Below are positions 48,272-59,224 of a stretch of DNA of 64,000 nt, in pieces. The notes beneath the pieces were generated by a model. That model made no database searches and was not told the origin of the DNA. It worked only from the letters and a program-made list of their open reading frames with translations. This DNA comes from Enterobacter asburiae (lineage in GTDB: Bacteria > Pseudomonadota > Gammaproteobacteria > Enterobacterales > Enterobacteriaceae). Each line of letters opens with the position of its first letter. Within the stretch, counting starts at the first letter, position 1. The DNA is taken from the NCBI RefSeq assembly GCF_008080435.1, contig NZ_VRKN01000004.1, forward strand, positions 186,001 to 250,000, given 5' to 3'. Both the position numbers and the translations under genes were made by a program.

Positions 48272-48648
48272 GCAAAATGCGGCAGGTCAATCACCTGCCG
48301 CCATAAGTTGTCATCATGGCTTAACGCCTTGATAACAATATTATGTGAAACTGCATTGATTATTTCTGAAACAGCGTTTCCATTTTCCTTTTATCTTAAA
48401 ATCAGCGTATAATGCGCGCCTAATCCCTGGTGAATGGTTTCAGCGCTTGGAATACAAAAAACAACGTACAACTTCTCCTCTCCTTCGTTGGGCTGTCACT
48501 CAGGCACACTTTCTTCTGCACGCTCATTTGATGTCTCCTATCCTTAGTGCGTGTCATATACTCTTTTGCAACACAGGTTTGACTCCGCGGCGGTGCGCCC
48601 CCGGAGCGAGATTTCCATATCCTTCCCAACTTAAAGACTAAGACTGTC
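48272..48648 (+). promoter_or_regulatory. pykF promoter, Cra site and long leader
   Basis: A hairpin GCGGCAGGT/ACCTGCCGC at 48279-48301 may end mtcBC. The pykF promoter has TTCCTT at 48385-48390, a 17-base spacer and TATAAT at 48408-48413. A Cra operator GGTGAATGGTTTCAGC at 48429-48444 lies just downstream of the expected start, where Cra would block transcription. The remaining ~200 bases are leader. Confidence 0.75.
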
Positions 48649-50070
48649 ATGAAAAAGACGAAAATTGTTTGTACTATCGGCCCGAAAACCGAATCTGAAG
48701 AGATGCTGACCAAAATGCTGGACGCCGGCATGAACGTGATGCGTCTGAACTTTTCCCACGGTGACTACGCAGAACACGGTCAGCGTATCCAGAACTTGCG
48801 CAACGTGATGAGCAAGACCGGTAAAAAAGCCGCCATCCTGCTGGATACCAAAGGTCCAGAAATCCGTACCATCAAACTGGAAGGCGGTAACGACGTCTCT
48901 CTGAAAGCGGGCCAGACCTTCACCTTCACCACCGACAAATCCGTTGTCGGCAACAGCGAAATCGTTGCAGTGACCTACGAAGGCTTCACCAGCGATCTGT
49001 CCGTCGGTAACACCGTGCTGGTAGACGATGGTCTGATCGGTATGGAAGTCACCGCGATTGAAGGTAACAAGGTTATCTGTAAAGTGCTGAACAACGGCGA
49101 TCTGGGCGAAAACAAAGGCGTTAACCTGCCGGGCGTTTCCATCGCGCTGCCAGCCCTGGCTGAAAAAGACAAGCAAGACCTGATCTTCGGTTGCGAGCAA
49201 GGCGTTGACTTCGTTGCCGCTTCCTTCATCCGTAAACGTTCCGACGTGGTTGAAATTCGTGAGCACCTGAAAGCGCACGGCGGCGAGAAGATCCAGATCA
49301 TCTCCAAAATTGAAAACCAGGAAGGCCTGAACAACTTCGACGAAATCCTCGAAGCGTCTGACGGCATCATGGTTGCACGTGGCGACCTGGGCGTAGAAAT
49401 CCCGGTTGAAGAAGTGATCTTCGCGCAGAAGATGATGATCGAGAAATGTGTTCGCGCGCGTAAAGTGGTTATCACCGCAACGCAGATGCTGGACTCCATG
49501 ATCAAAAACCCACGCCCAACCCGCGCAGAAGCAGGCGACGTGGCAAACGCCATCCTCGACGGTACTGATGCCGTTATGCTGTCCGGCGAATCCGCAAAAG
49601 GTAAATATCCGCTGGAAGCGGTGTCCATCATGGCCACCATCTGCGAACGTACCGACCGCGTAATGAAAAGCCGTCTGGACTACAACAACGACAGCCGCAA
49701 GCTGCGCATCACCGAAGCGGTATGCCGCGGTGCAGTAGAAACAGCTGAGAAACTGGAAGCACCACTGATCGTGGTTGCCACTCAGGGCGGTAAATCTGCT
49801 CGCGCGGTGCGTAAATACTTCCCGGATGCGACTATCCTGGCGCTGACCACCAACGAAACCACGGCCCGTCAGCTGGTGCTGAGCAAAGGCGTGATCCCTC
49901 ACCTGGTGAAAGAGATCGCTTCTACGGATGATTTCTACCGTCTGGGTAAAGAAGTGGCGCTGGAGCTGGTTGATCGTGGTCTGGCACAGAAAGGTGACGT
50001 TGTGGTCATGGTTTCTGGCGCGCTGGTACCAAGCGGAACCACCAATACCGCATCTGTTCACGTGCTGTAA
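48649..50070 (+). CDS. pykF: Pyruvate kinase I
   Basis: 473-residue glycolytic enzyme, fructose-1,6-bisphosphate activated. Blocks [31 protein letters not shown] and the active-site signature [17 protein letters not shown] (catalytic Lys) are present. Converts PEP and ADP to pyruvate and ATP. Strong Cra site upstream and terminator downstream. Confidence 0.98.
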   Translation: MKKTKIVCTIGPKTESEEMLTKMLDAGMNVMRLNFSHGDYAEHGQRIQNLRNVMSKTGKKAAILLDTKGPEIRTIKLEGGNDVSLKAGQTFTFTTDKSVVGNSEIVAVTYEGFTSDLSVGNTVLVDDGLIGMEVTAIEGNKVICKVLNNGDLGENKGVNLPGVSIALPALAEKDKQDLIFGCEQGVDFVAASFIRKRSDVVEIREHLKAHGGEKIQIISKIENQEGLNNFDEILEASDGIMVARGDLGVEIPVEEVIFAQKMMIEKCVRARKVVITATQMLDSMIKNPRPTRAEAGDVANAILDGTDAVMLSGESAKGKYPLEAVSIMATICERTDRVMKSRLDYNNDSRKLRITEAVCRGAVETAEKLEAPLIVVATQGGKSARAVRKYFPDATILALTTNETTARQLVLSKGVIPHLVKEIASTDDFYRLGKEVALELVDRGLAQKGDVVVMVSGALVPSGTTNTASVHVL

Positions 50071-50096
50071 TAATTCCCGAACGAATTAATTTTGAT

Positions 50097-50123
50097 AAAA
50101 AGCGCCCTCCGGGCGCTTTTTTT
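50097..50123 (+). terminator. pykF terminator
   Basis: AAGCGCCC/GGGCGCTT stem with a TCC loop and seven T. Confidence 0.93.
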
Positions 50124-50305
50124 ATTCCTCGCATTAGCCAAAGTCATTCAAATTGCAAATCGGGTTTCTCTATTTAATTGCGAATTATCTAAGATGAATC
50201 CGATGATAAATGCCTTTTTTTACATAGATTTTTGCCCAAAAAGGGCTGATTCGATGCTTCTTTGAGCGAACGATCAAAAATAGGTGTATTCCCATCAAAA
50301 AAATA

Positions 50306-50334
50306 TTCTCAACCCAAAAAACTTTGTGTAATAC
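50306..50334 (+). promoter_or_regulatory. lpp promoter
   Basis: TTCTCA at 50306, a 17-base spacer and TAATAC at 50329. Almost identical to the well-known E. coli lpp promoter, including the AT-rich upstream region. Confidence 0.93.
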
Positions 50335-50367
50335 TTGTAACGCTACATGGAGATTAACTCAATCTAG

Positions 50368-50616
<249 letters not shown>

Positions 50617-50630
50617 TAGTACCTGTTAAT

Positions 50631-50661
50631 AAAATGGCGCACATTGTGCGCCATTTTTTTT
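50631..50661 (+). terminator. lpp terminator
   Basis: ATGGCGCAC/GTGCGCCAT stem, ATT loop, then eight T. Confidence 0.95.
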
Positions 50662-50676
50662 GCCTGCATCAAACGG

Positions 50677-51690
50677 CTACTGCGTGACCTTCTCCCCTTC
50701 ATCTTCCGCTACCGCTGCGGACACCCGACTGTTCTGCACCGACAACACGCTATTGCTGGCCGACGGGCCGCTTCCTGACGACACGATAACCGGTATCCCG
50801 GCACGGCGTGACAGGGCACGATCAATCAGCGCCTTATCGCTTCCCGCCTGAGAAACAAAGGTCGCAAAATCTGCGGAATGGGTAATGGGCGAGACCTGCG
50901 GGTTTTCGCCCTCAGCCTGCGCCAGCGGACGGTGGACTTCAATATAGCGTTTACCATCCGGCTCTACGGAGAACTTCACGGGTTCATTGATAATCTGTAC
51001 CCGCGTGCCAACCCGCACCTGTTCGAACAGGGCTTTAATATCCGGGGCATTCATCCGCATACAGCCGGAGCTGACCCGCAGGCCAACGCTGTCCGGCGCG
51101 CTGGTGCCGTGAATGAGATATTCCCCATTACCCACGCCCAGACGCAGTGCGAAGCGTCCCAGAGGATTATTTGGCCCGGCAGGTACTACCGGCGGTAATT
51201 TAATTCCCTGCTCCAGAGAGCGTGCTCTGATGCCCGGCGTGGGTGTCCAGGTGGGATTAGGGATTTTCTGGCTCACGCGCGTGGTCGTGACCGGTGTTTC
51301 CAGCCCCAACTGTCCGATGCCGAGCGGGAAGACCTGAACGATGTTTTCTCCCGGCGGGAAGTAGTAGAGCCGTAGCTCAGCGAGGTTCACCACGATGCCC
51401 TCGCGCGGCGTGTCTGGCAGCAGCATTTGCGACGGGATGGTGATGACGGTTCCCGGCGCAGGGTTGACCGGCGCAATGGTATTGTTTGTTTCCAGGATCA
51501 CCTGCGCCGCAGTATTAAACCGGCGGGCGATAGTCTGCAGCTTATTATCCCCTTCCTGTATCGTGTAGGTTTGATTTTGCCCAATCAGACGACTGCCTGC
51601 GGGCGGCAACGGATAGTCCATCGCGCGGGCCGAATTAAGTGCGCCGAGCGAACTGAGGAGTAATAGAGTTATTAGAGACGCGCGCTTCAT
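50677..51690 (-). CDS. ldtE: L,D-transpeptidase LdtE (YnhG)
   Basis: 337 residues with a signal peptide, LysM domain ([18 protein letters not shown]) and YkuD domain with catalytic [20 protein letters not shown]. LdtE forms mDAP-mDAP (3-3) cross-links in the periplasm. Convergent with lpp. Confidence 0.95.
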   Translation of the reverse strand: MKRASLITLLLLSSLGALNSARAMDYPLPPAGSRLIGQNQTYTIQEGDNKLQTIARRFNTAAQVILETNNTIAPVNPAPGTVITIPSQMLLPDTPREGIVVNLAELRLYYFPPGENIVQVFPLGIGQLGLETPVTTTRVSQKIPNPTWTPTPGIRARSLEQGIKLPPVVPAGPNNPLGRFALRLGVGNGEYLIHGTSAPDSVGLRVSSGCMRMNAPDIKALFEQVRVGTRVQIINEPVKFSVEPDGKRYIEVHRPLAQAEGENPQVSPITHSADFATFVSQAGSDKALIDRALSRRAGIPVIVSSGSGPSASNSVLSVQNSRVSAAVAEDEGEKVTQ

Positions 51691-51787
51691 GCTGAGATTC
51701 CTTATTCACTGACAGAACGCCAGAAAGCTGAAAAACCAGCGAGGCGGGAACCACCTCGCGAAACAGAATGAATGCTGTTCTGTAAGT

Positions 51788-52204
51788 CTAGCTAAGGAAT
51801 GCCGCTTTGGCGCGAATGGCGCGAATCATCGCTTCCAGTCCCTGGGAACGAGACGGGGTGAGGTGTTGGGTCAGGGCCATTTTTTCAAACCACGGGCGGA
51901 CATCGAACGCGACAATATCCTGCGCCGACATCCGGTGATAAAGAATAAAGACGACCGCAATAAGCCCTTTTACAATTGCCGCATCGCTGTCGCCGTGCAA
52001 TTCGATAGTGCCGTCATCCGACTGCGTCATCACAATCCACACCTGGCTCTGACAGCCCTGAATACTATTCTCGGGAGTATACGCCTCTTCGCTGAGCGGC
52101 GGTAAGCGCTGACCCAGTTCAATGATATAGAGATACTTCTCTTCCCAGTTTGCGCAACGCGAGAAGTTACGCAGTAATTTATCTTTATCCGGCAGTTCCG
52201 CCAT
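51788..52204 (-). CDS. sufE: Sulfur acceptor protein SufE
   Basis: 138 residues. Cys51 ([10 protein letters not shown]) accepts persulfide from SufS and passes it to SufB. Last gene of the suf operon, 14 bases after sufS. Confidence 0.97.
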   Translation of the reverse strand: MAELPDKDKLLRNFSRCANWEEKYLYIIELGQRLPPLSEEAYTPENSIQGCQSQVWIVMTQSDDGTIELHGDSDAAIVKGLIAVVFILYHRMSAQDIVAFDVRPWFEKMALTQHLTPSRSQGLEAMIRAIRAKAAFLS

Positions 52205-52218
52205 CTTTTGCCTCTCCG

Positions 52219-53439
52219 TTAGCCCAGTAGCTGATGGATGCGCTTAAGCCCCGCCACCAGCCTGTCGACCTCTTCCGTTGTGTTGTACATCACCAGCGAC
52301 GCGCGGCACATTGCCGGTACCTGATAAAACGCCATCAGCGGCATGGCGCAGTGGTGCCCGGTACGGACAGCCACGCCGTAGTTATCGAGGAAACTGCCCA
52401 CGTCATAGGCGTGATGTTTCCCGAGATTAAACGCAATCACCCCTTGCCGGTCGGCAGGCCCGTAGAGGGTCAGATCCGGCACGCTGGCAAGCTCCGCAAG
52501 CGCATAGTGCATCAGCAGCTGTTCGTACTCCTGAATGCTATCAAGGCCGATTGCGGAGACATAAGAAACCGCCGCGCCCAGCCCGATAATGCCGCCGGTG
52601 TTGGGCGTACCCGCCTCAAAACGCCACGGCGCGCGGGCATAGGTGGTACCTTCCGTCAGGCTAACGGTGGCGATCATCGACCCGCCCCCTTCCCACGGCG
52701 GCATCGCCTGCAGAATTGCCTCTTTCACGTACAGCACACCAATCCCGGTCGGGCCATAGAGTTTATGGCCTGAAAAGACGTAGAAATCACAGTCCAGCGC
52801 CTGGACGTCAACCGCGTGGTGCATCACCGCCTGAGCGCCGTCAATCAGCACCTTCGCGCCCGCAAGATGGGCCTTTTCGACAATCTCTGCCACCGGGTTT
52901 TCCGTCCCCAGCACGTTGGAGACCTGGGTGACCGCCACCAGCCGCGTGCGGTCATCCAGCAATGCGTCAAGCTGCTCGAGCTGCAGCGTCCCGTCGGCGT
53001 TCAGCGGGATCACCCGCAGCTGCGCGCCAATGCGCTCGCAGAGCATCTGCCACGGCACGATATTGGCGTGGTGCTCCATCTGGGTGATGATGATGTTATC
53101 CCCCGCGTGGACCTCCGCGTTGCCCCAGCTGTTCGCGACAAGGTTGATCCCTTCGGTGGTTCCACGTACGAAGACCAGCTCTTCAGGTGAACGTGCATTG
53201 AGGAAGGCGGCCAGCTGCGTACGCACGTTTTCCATACGCTGCGTCGCCTCGGCGCTCAGGGTATGAATACCGCGATGCACGGCAGCGTAGCCGTGGCGAT
53301 AAAACTCGGCCTCCGCATCCACCACCTGATTCGGCTTCTGGGCGCTGGCCGCGCTGTCCAGATAGGCCAGAGGAAGACCGTTTACTTCGCGGGTCAGAAC
53401 CGGGAAATCTGCCCGTACTTTCTCGACGGGAAAACTCAT
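52219..53439 (-). CDS. sufS: Cysteine desulfurase SufS
   Basis: 406-residue PLP enzyme. PLP Lys in [12 protein letters not shown], catalytic Cys in RTGHHCAMP. Start [13 protein letters not shown] overlaps the sufD stop by 4 bases. The 66-residue longer ORF lies inside sufD and is rejected. Confidence 0.97.
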   Translation of the reverse strand: MSFPVEKVRADFPVLTREVNGLPLAYLDSAASAQKPNQVVDAEAEFYRHGYAAVHRGIHTLSAEATQRMENVRTQLAAFLNARSPEELVFVRGTTEGINLVANSWGNAEVHAGDNIIITQMEHHANIVPWQMLCERIGAQLRVIPLNADGTLQLEQLDALLDDRTRLVAVTQVSNVLGTENPVAEIVEKAHLAGAKVLIDGAQAVMHHAVDVQALDCDFYVFSGHKLYGPTGIGVLYVKEAILQAMPPWEGGGSMIATVSLTEGTTYARAPWRFEAGTPNTGGIIGLGAAVSYVSAIGLDSIQEYEQLLMHYALAELASVPDLTLYGPADRQGVIAFNLGKHHAYDVGSFLDNYGVAVRTGHHCAMPLMAFYQVPAMCRASLVMYNTTEEVDRLVAGLKRIHQLLG

Positions 53440-54707
53440 GCTTCGCCTCCAGGCAGACGCTGACCGATACGCGCCAGCACCTGCTGTTTTAACTGACCAT
53501 CGTGCAGCGCTTCCGTCAGTTCGGCGGCAAACGCATAGATAATCATTTTCTGTGCCGCCTGCTTGTCGATGCCGCGGGAACGCAGGTAGAACATCTGCTC
53601 GTCGTCGATGCGCCCGACCGTCGCACCGTGGCTGCATTTCACGTCGTCGGCGTAGATCTCCAGCTGCGGTTTGGTGTCCACTTCCGCCAGGCGCCCTAAC
53701 AGCAGATTATTGTTGGTCATCTGCCCGTCGGTTTTAATGGCGTGCTGCGCCACGTTAATCAGTCCGTTAAACACCGCGCGTCCTCTATCGCTGACGATAG
53801 TTTTATGTAGCTGACGGCTGTTGCAGTAGCCCTTGTTGTGCTCCAGCCAGGTGCGCGTGTCGCACACTTCTGATTTAACCGGCATCGCCAGGCTATTGAT
53901 GCGCAGCGTGGTATTTTCACCGTTAAGCTGCGTGCTGGTGTTGTGGCGCAGCACCGACCCGCCGAGCAGGAAGCTATGGCTGTACGCCGCGGCATCCTGA
54001 CCGAGCACAATGTCGTTATGGGCAAAGTGGTGGCTCTGCGCATTCTCAAACGCCAGCTTGATGTGGTGTAGCTGCGCATTCGCGGCAACATTCATTGTCA
54101 GACGCGACCCGGTAAAGTGTCGGGTATCGTTGAGGCTGACGTAATGTTCGATTACCGTGGCCTCCGCCCCCTCCGCCAGCTCAAGATGGTGCCGATAGTG
54201 CGCGGTATTGATTTCATCGCCGTCCAGCCCCTGGGTGATGTGCATCAGCAGCAGCGGTTTTGCAGGACGCTGATTACGCTTCACGCGGATGTGCGTCACG
54301 CCGCGGGCCAGGCTCTCGGTCAGGTGCAGGAAAACCTCAGGCTGAACCGGGGCGCTCAGAGGCTGGCGATCGTCGTTTATCTCAATCTCAAATCCGCTCG
54401 CCTGGAGAGCGTCGCTCAGATCCGAACGGAACTCGCCATCGACAAACACCAGGCGCACGGCATCCACGTGTACTGCCAGCGCATCACGCTGCGCAGAAGT
54501 GAGATCCGCCAGACGGGTCACAAACTCGCCGTTCAGCAGGCCATCAAGCGGGGTGTACTTCCAGTTCTCATGCTTACGCGTCGGCAGGCCGAGACGCAGC
54601 ATCTGCTGCAGATGCTGCTGCGCCTGCTCAGAGCGCGTGCCGCCCTGGGTTTCAAACAGCCTGTGCCACTGCTGGAGCGCATTACTGCTGTTCGGTAAGC
54701 CAGCCAT
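53436..54707 (-). CDS. sufD: Fe-S scaffold protein SufD
   Basis: 423 residues, same as E. coli. Start [19 protein letters not shown], with conserved blocks [18 protein letters not shown] and [18 protein letters not shown] in the beta-helix. Forms SufBC2D and aids iron entry. Its start overlaps sufC by 26 bases. Confidence 0.97.
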   Translation of the reverse strand: MAGLPNSSNALQQWHRLFETQGGTRSEQAQQHLQQMLRLGLPTRKHENWKYTPLDGLLNGEFVTRLADLTSAQRDALAVHVDAVRLVFVDGEFRSDLSDALQASGFEIEINDDRQPLSAPVQPEVFLHLTESLARGVTHIRVKRNQRPAKPLLLMHITQGLDGDEINTAHYRHHLELAEGAEATVIEHYVSLNDTRHFTGSRLTMNVAANAQLHHIKLAFENAQSHHFAHNDIVLGQDAAAYSHSFLLGGSVLRHNTSTQLNGENTTLRINSLAMPVKSEVCDTRTWLEHNKGYCNSRQLHKTIVSDRGRAVFNGLINVAQHAIKTDGQMTNNNLLLGRLAEVDTKPQLEIYADDVKCSHGATVGRIDDEQMFYLRSRGIDKQAAQKMIIYAFAAELTEALHDGQLKQQVLARIGQRLPGGEA

Positions 54708-55428
54708 AACCCTGCTCCTCCAGTTGTTTAACCAGCGTGAAATCACCGGATTTCACAATACGCCCCTGGTAAAGCACGTGGACGTAATCCGGCTTGATGT
54801 AGTCCAGAATGCGCTGGTAGTGGGTGACGATAATGAACGAACGCTTGCCGTTGCGCAGGGAGTTCACCCCGTCAGCGACAATCTTCAGGGCGTCGATATC
54901 CAGTCCGGAGTCGGTCTCATCCAGAATGCACAGCTCGGGCTCCAGAACTGCCATCTGCAGAATGTCGTTACGCTTTTTCTCGCCGCCGGAGAAGCCAACG
55001 TTCACCGAACGGGTCAACAGATCTTCCGGCATTTTCAGCAGCTTGATCTTCTCTTCCATCAGGTCCTGGAAGTCGAATCGGTCCAGCGCCTCCAGGCCGC
55101 GATACTTGCGCACCGCATTCAGCGCCGTCTGCAGGAAGAACTGGTTGCTGACGCCCGGAATTTCGACCGGGTACTGGAAGGCCATAAAGATACCCTCCCC
55201 CGCGCGGTCTTCCGGTGACATCTCCAGCAGATCTTTGCCGTTAAACTCGACCGAGCCTTGGGTTACCTCATAATCTTCGCGTCCCGCCAGCGTCGCAGAA
55301 AGCGTACTCTTCCCGGAACCGTTCGGCCCCATGATGGCGTGGACTTCACCCGGCTTGACGTCAATATTGAGGCCACGCAGGATGGCTTTGTCTTCTACGC
55401 TAACCTGTAAATCTTTAATACGTAACAT
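54682..55428 (-). CDS. sufC: SufC ATPase
   Basis: 248-residue ABC-type ATPase of the SufBC2D complex. Walker A GPNGSGKST, signature FSGGEKKRN, Walker B LCILDETDSGLD. Nine bases separate it from sufB. Confidence 0.98.
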   Translation of the reverse strand: MLRIKDLQVSVEDKAILRGLNIDVKPGEVHAIMGPNGSGKSTLSATLAGREDYEVTQGSVEFNGKDLLEMSPEDRAGEGIFMAFQYPVEIPGVSNQFFLQTALNAVRKYRGLEALDRFDFQDLMEEKIKLLKMPEDLLTRSVNVGFSGGEKKRNDILQMAVLEPELCILDETDSGLDIDALKIVADGVNSLRNGKRSFIIVTHYQRILDYIKPDYVHVLYQGRIVKSGDFTLVKQLEEQGYGWLTEQQ

Positions 55429-55437
55429 GTGCTTTCC

Positions 55438-56928
55438 TTAACCGACGCTGTGTTCAAGACTAATGGCGAGGAGTTTCTGGGCTTCAACGGCAAATTCCAG
55501 CGGCAGTTCAGAGAACACATCCTTACAGAAGCCGTTAACGATCATCGAGATGGCGTCTTCTTCGCTGATCCCGCGCTGCAGGCAGTAGAAGAGCTGATCT
55601 TCCCCAATCCGTGACGTCGTCGCCTCGTGCTCAAGCTGGGCCGTGTTGTTACGGCACTCAACGTACGGGAAGGTATGCGCCCCGCAGTCTGCGCCAATCA
55701 GCATCGAGTCACACTGGGTAAAGTTTCGCGCATTGGTGGCCGTCGGCATGATTTTCACCAGCCCGCGATAGCTGTTCTGGCTGTGCCCGGCGGAGATCCC
55801 TTTCGAGATGATGGTGGATTTGGTGTTTTTACCAATGTGGATCATCTTAGTGCCGGTATCGGCCTGTTGATGGCCGCTGGTCAGCGCCACCGAGTAAAAC
55901 TCGCCGATGGAGTTATCCCCACGCAGAATGCAGCTCGGGTATTTCCAGGTGATGGCAGAGCCGGTTTCAGACTGGGTCCACGACATCTTGCTGTTTTCGC
56001 CTTCACACAGCGCGCGCTTGGTGACGAAGTTCAGGATACCGCCGGTATTGCCGTCACCCGGGAACCAGTTTTGCACCGTGGAGTATTTCACCTCGGCATC
56101 TTTGTGGATGATGACCTCCACTACAGCCGCATGCAGCTGGTAGCTGTCGCGAACCGGGGCGGAGCACCCTTCGATGTAGCTGACGTAGCTGCCTTCATCC
56201 GCGACCAGAATCGTGCGTTCGAACTGGCCGGTTTTTTCGGCATTGATACGGAAATAGGTGGAGAGCTCCATCGGACAGCGCACGCCTTTCGGCACATAAA
56301 TAAAGGTGCCGTCAGAGGCTACCGCCGCGTTGAGCGCCGCAAAGAAGTTGTCGTTAGAGGGCACCACGGTCCCAATGTACTTTTTCACCAGTTCCGGATG
56401 CTCGTGAATCGCTTCACCGAAGGAGCAGAAAATGATCCCCTGCTCTGCCAGCTTCTCGCGGTAGGTGGTCGCCACCGAGACGGAGTCAAAAATGGCGTCC
56501 ACCGCCACCTCTTTCCCCTCACGCACGGGCACGCCCAGCTGATTAAAGGCTTCTTCCACCTCTTTGCTGAGGAAGCTATTCTCCGCGCCGGTTTGCTGCA
56601 CCGCACCGGGCTGCGAGACGCAGGTGTCGTCACAGCTGCCGCAGGACGGCGCAGAGTAGTAGCTGTAGTCCTGATAGTTCAGCTTGTCATAATGCGCTTT
56701 CAGCCAGTGCGGCTCTTCCATCTCCAGCCAGGCGCGGAAGGCGCTCAGGCGAAACGCCAGCATCCACTCAGGCTCGTTACGTTTCGCCGAGATCGCCCGC
56801 ACGACATCTTCGTTAATGCCTTTCGCCAGCTCATCGGTCTGCAGTTGGGTGAAGAACCCCTCTTTATAGTTGAGGTGCCCACCGCTCCAGGTATTTACTT
56901 CACTCGTTGCTTCAGTATTACGAGACAT
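55438..56928 (-). CDS. sufB: Fe-S scaffold protein SufB
   Basis: 496 residues. Scaffold of SufBC2D where the cluster is built. Late Cys of [24 protein letters not shown] lies in the conserved core. The start [14 protein letters not shown] follows AGGCGGT; the 13-residue extension is rejected. Confidence 0.97.
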   Translation of the reverse strand: MSRNTEATSEVNTWSGGHLNYKEGFFTQLQTDELAKGINEDVVRAISAKRNEPEWMLAFRLSAFRAWLEMEEPHWLKAHYDKLNYQDYSYYSAPSCGSCDDTCVSQPGAVQQTGAENSFLSKEVEEAFNQLGVPVREGKEVAVDAIFDSVSVATTYREKLAEQGIIFCSFGEAIHEHPELVKKYIGTVVPSNDNFFAALNAAVASDGTFIYVPKGVRCPMELSTYFRINAEKTGQFERTILVADEGSYVSYIEGCSAPVRDSYQLHAAVVEVIIHKDAEVKYSTVQNWFPGDGNTGGILNFVTKRALCEGENSKMSWTQSETGSAITWKYPSCILRGDNSIGEFYSVALTSGHQQADTGTKMIHIGKNTKSTIISKGISAGHSQNSYRGLVKIMPTATNARNFTQCDSMLIGADCGAHTFPYVECRNNTAQLEHEATTSRIGEDQLFYCLQRGISEEDAISMIVNGFCKDVFSELPLEFAVEAQKLLAISLEHSVG

Positions 56929-56936
56929 AGTACCGC

Positions 56937-57305
56937 CTATACCCCAAAGCTTTCGCCGCAGCCGCATTCGTTCTGGGCTTTTGGGTTATGAAATTTGAAT
57001 AACTGGTTTAAGCCTTCGCGGACGTAGTCCACTTCGGTGCCATCAATAAACGGCATGGCCTGCAGCGCGACGTACAGTTTCGCGCCGTCAGTCTCGAACA
57101 CCAGGTCATCTTTCTCGGGTTCGGTGACGGTATCGAGCACGTAGCCGAAACCTGCGCAACCGGTCTGTTTGACACCCAACCGCACGCCGAGGAGCTCGGG
57201 CTTTTTCGCCACCAGCTCGTGAATATGTGCCGCCGCCGCTGGCGTGAGCGTTAAACCGCGCCAGGCAAAATCGGCAGGATTAAAGGTTTCTGAATGCAGT
57301 TCCAT
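56937..57305 (-). CDS. sufA: A-type Fe-S carrier SufA
   Basis: 122 residues with conserved cysteines 50, 114 and 116 ([18 protein letters not shown]). First gene of sufABCDSE. Carries clusters to apo-proteins under iron or oxidative stress. A Fur box lies upstream. Confidence 0.97.
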   Translation of the reverse strand: MELHSETFNPADFAWRGLTLTPAAAAHIHELVAKKPELLGVRLGVKQTGCAGFGYVLDTVTEPEKDDLVFETDGAKLYVALQAMPFIDGTEVDYVREGLNQLFKFHNPKAQNECGCGESFGV

Positions 57306-57350
57306 AGGTCCACCTCATCTGATAAGCCATCAGGGCATAACACCATGTTA

Positions 57351-57369
57351 GTGATAACGATTATCACTT
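57351..57369. promoter_or_regulatory. Fur box of the suf operon
   Basis: AGTGATAACGATTATCACT is a 19-base palindrome that closely matches GATAATGATTATC. It lies 46 bases upstream of sufA, consistent with iron repression of suf. Confidence 0.9.
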
Positions 57370-57776
57370 CAACCCTCTGTCAGCAGGGGCATTCGGCTAA
57401 ACCGCCCTTTTTGCCTACTTTTATTAAGCATAGACCCTATGGCAGGATGCAGTCAGGATGGATGTATTTGTTCAATGCATTGATTATTAATGCATTTCAT
57501 CGCGGTATTTATGACGGAGAAGAGAAAAGTAAAATATGCATCGGAAATGCCTATTTTTGAGATAGCTTCTTTAACTGTAGTAAACACAGTTAAGCAGAAG
57601 CGATTTGGCGCACAGAAAGAAGGCAAGCCTCTCCAGGTGCGCAACGGGATAGCATTTCTCAGCAGTAAAAAACCGGGTAATTAGAGTCTTTTTCTGAAAA
57701 TCATACACTCACTCTGGATCACATTATTAATCGCTGTAGCATTAACCACACACATTTCAAGGAAATTAGGTGTCAT
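57370..57776. other. Gene-poor junction between suf promoter and effector cassette
   Basis: Some 400 AT-rich bases. They hold distal suf control sequence, one copy of the 19-bp direct repeat (57550-57568) and the promoter region of the cassette. A 64-codon frame at 57490-57684 has no good start signal or recognisable product and is not called. Confidence 0.5.
57550..57568 (+). repeat. 19-bp direct repeat, left copy
   Basis: CCTATTTTTGAGATAGCTT, identical to 59158-59176 and in the same orientation. The two copies bracket the Tlde1-Tldi1-Hcp cassette. Confidence 0.85.
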
Positions 57777-58301
57777 ATGGCGTTACAGGGAAAGATGATT
57801 CTGAACGGCGCAGATTACGCGCCTTTCGATCTGTATGGGGTGGGCGTGTTCATGGCGCACTCCGGGTTGGGGACCAACAGAAACAATGCCAGTTGCGGAC
57901 ATGTCGCAAATATTGGCCCTATTCCCCCAGGGAAATACTGGATTGTAGATCGCAGGGAGGGTAACTGGTTTTCGCAAAAAAAAGAGGAGATTCACGATGA
58001 AGCTAACAGATTTATTGGCCGAAATGCTTTTGGTAAATCTGACTGGTTTGCTTTGTGGCGTGATGACTGGGGTATTGATGATTACACATGGATAGAAAGC
58101 GTAAAACGAGGAAATTTCCGACTACATCCCGGCACGGTTTCAAAAGGATGCATAACTATCGCCAACATATCTGATTTTGCGATGATTCATAACGCGCTAA
58201 TGAGTACATCGCTTATTCAGGTTCCATGCATGCGGTCACTAATGGCGCGAGGGTGGGTGGAGGTAGTAGCTGGTGGCTACATTAAAAAACCTTGCTCATA
58301 G
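57777..58301 (+). CDS. Tlde1-like T6SS L,D-transpeptidase-fold effector (DUF2778)
   Basis: 174 residues without a signal peptide. N-terminal YGVGVFMAHSGLGTNRN and GPIPPGKYWIVDRR, then RLHPGTVSKGCITI with candidate catalytic His117 and Cys125, the L,D-transpeptidase-like arrangement of the Tlde1 family. Such effectors cut peptidoglycan tetrapeptides and exchange D-amino acids in the target periplasm. The gene overlaps the next (membrane protein) by 29 bases and lies next to hcp, consistent with Hcp-dependent delivery. Confidence 0.85.
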   Translation: MALQGKMILNGADYAPFDLYGVGVFMAHSGLGTNRNNASCGHVANIGPIPPGKYWIVDRREGNWFSQKKEEIHDEANRFIGRNAFGKSDWFALWRDDWGIDDYTWIESVKRGNFRLHPGTVSKGCITIANISDFAMIHNALMSTSLIQVPCMRSLMARGWVEVVAGGYIKKPCS

Positions 58302-58542
58302 GGTAAGTAAAATTATTTATTTTCTCATTTTATTACTCACTGTTGGTCATATGCTACCAAGCGCTGAGTTATATATTAACTATGATTTAGCCAGAACAAC
58401 AGCAATGATTATCACCGGAAATGAGAATGCAGAATCAATGTATGATGCCTATTCATTTATTGACTGGATTACAATGCTAATCATCATCATCCCTTTTTAT
58501 ATTTTAACAATGAATTTAATCAAAAAAATAAGGATAAAATAA
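58273..58542 (+). CDS. Putative Tldi1-type immunity membrane protein
   Basis: 89 residues with hydrophobic segments at about 11-30 and 62-84, leaving a ~30-residue loop (SAELYINYDLARTTAMIITG...), probably periplasmic. GTG start inside the effector gene. Lower GC than neighbours. Immunity role is inferred from position directly after the effector and the membrane location of known Tldi1 proteins; sequence alone does not prove it. Confidence 0.7.
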   Translation: MATLKNLAHRVSKIIYFLILLLTVGHMLPSAELYINYDLARTTAMIITGNENAESMYDAYSFIDWITMLIIIIPFYILTMNLIKKIRIK

Positions 58543-58543
58543 A

Positions 58544-59035
58544 ATGCCTATACCTCCATATATGTGGCTTAAAGACGATGGTGGTGCAGATATCAAAGGA
58601 TCTGTTGACGTACAAGATCGTGAAGGAAGTATTGAAATTATCGGTTTGAGCCACGGTATAAATTTGCCCGTTGACAGCGCAAACGGCAAAATCACCGGCA
58701 CCCGCCAGCACTCATCCATGATGATTGAAATAGAAGTTGATAGCTCTACGCCATATCTTTACAAGGCTGCAGCAACCGGGCAGACGCTGAAAAGCGCAGA
58801 AATAAGATTTTATCACATCAATGATGCAGGCCAGGAGGTTTGCTACTACACCGTTCTTATGGAGAATGTGAAATTAACTGGCGTCCACTGCAGCGTTCCG
58901 AATGTTAAGCTGGCGGGGAACGATAAAATGAATCACATTGAAAGTGTCAGCATTCAATATGAAAAAATTACCTGGAGAATTCTTGACGGTAATATTCAAT
59001 TTTCAGATGCATGGAATGAGCGCCATACAAGCTGA
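58544..59035 (+). CDS. hcp: Orphan Hcp (TssD) T6SS tube protein
   Basis: 163 residues of the Hcp1 family, starting MPIPPYMWLKDDGGADIKGS. Beta-barrel ring protein that stacks into the T6SS inner tube and carries small effectors in its lumen. AAGGA precedes the ATG. No other tss/tag genes occur in the window. A terminator follows. Confidence 0.9.
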   Translation: MPIPPYMWLKDDGGADIKGSVDVQDREGSIEIIGLSHGINLPVDSANGKITGTRQHSSMMIEIEVDSSTPYLYKAAATGQTLKSAEIRFYHINDAGQEVCYYTVLMENVKLTGVHCSVPNVKLAGNDKMNHIESVSIQYEKITWRILDGNIQFSDAWNERHTS

Positions 59036-59043
59036 GTAATAAT

Positions 59044-59065
59044 AAGGGGGCACCGCCCCCTTTTC
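59044..59065 (+). terminator. Terminator after hcp
   Basis: GGGGGC/GCCCCC stem with an ACC loop, then TTTT. Confidence 0.88.
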
Positions 59066-59157
59066 CACAATTTGCCGACAGCAAAGTCCCAGGAAAAAGA
59101 TAGATTACGAAAAGTAGTTTAAAATTAGCCAGGTAAAGAACATCTGCGGGAATAATA

Positions 59158-59176
59158 CCTATTTTTGAGATAGCTT
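59158..59176 (+). repeat. 19-bp direct repeat, right copy
   Basis: Identical to 57550-57568. The following GCACAGAAA also recurs downstream of the left copy (57609-57617), as if the two flanks descend from one sequence. Confidence 0.85.
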
Positions 59177-59192
59177 TTGCACAGAAAATGAC

Positions 59193-59217
59193 AAAAACAA
59201 AAAGGCCCTCAAGGCCT
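59193..59217 (-). terminator. bluR terminator
   Basis: On the minus strand AGGCC-TTGAG-GGCCT is followed by TTTTGTTTTTG. Confidence 0.7.
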
Positions 59218-59224
59218 CGTACTC

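Noticed and set aside
48631..50061. 476-codon open frame on the minus strand
   Set aside because: Antisense shadow of pykF caused by strongly biased codon use; the product resembles nothing and pykF is certain.
55627..56991. 454-codon open frame on the plus strand
   Set aside because: Antisense shadow of sufB with no start signal; sufB is certain.
57490..57684. 64-codon frame between sufA and the T6SS cassette
   Set aside because: No Shine-Dalgarno before the first ATG, no recognisable domain, and it crosses the left 19-bp repeat; more likely chance in AT-rich DNA.
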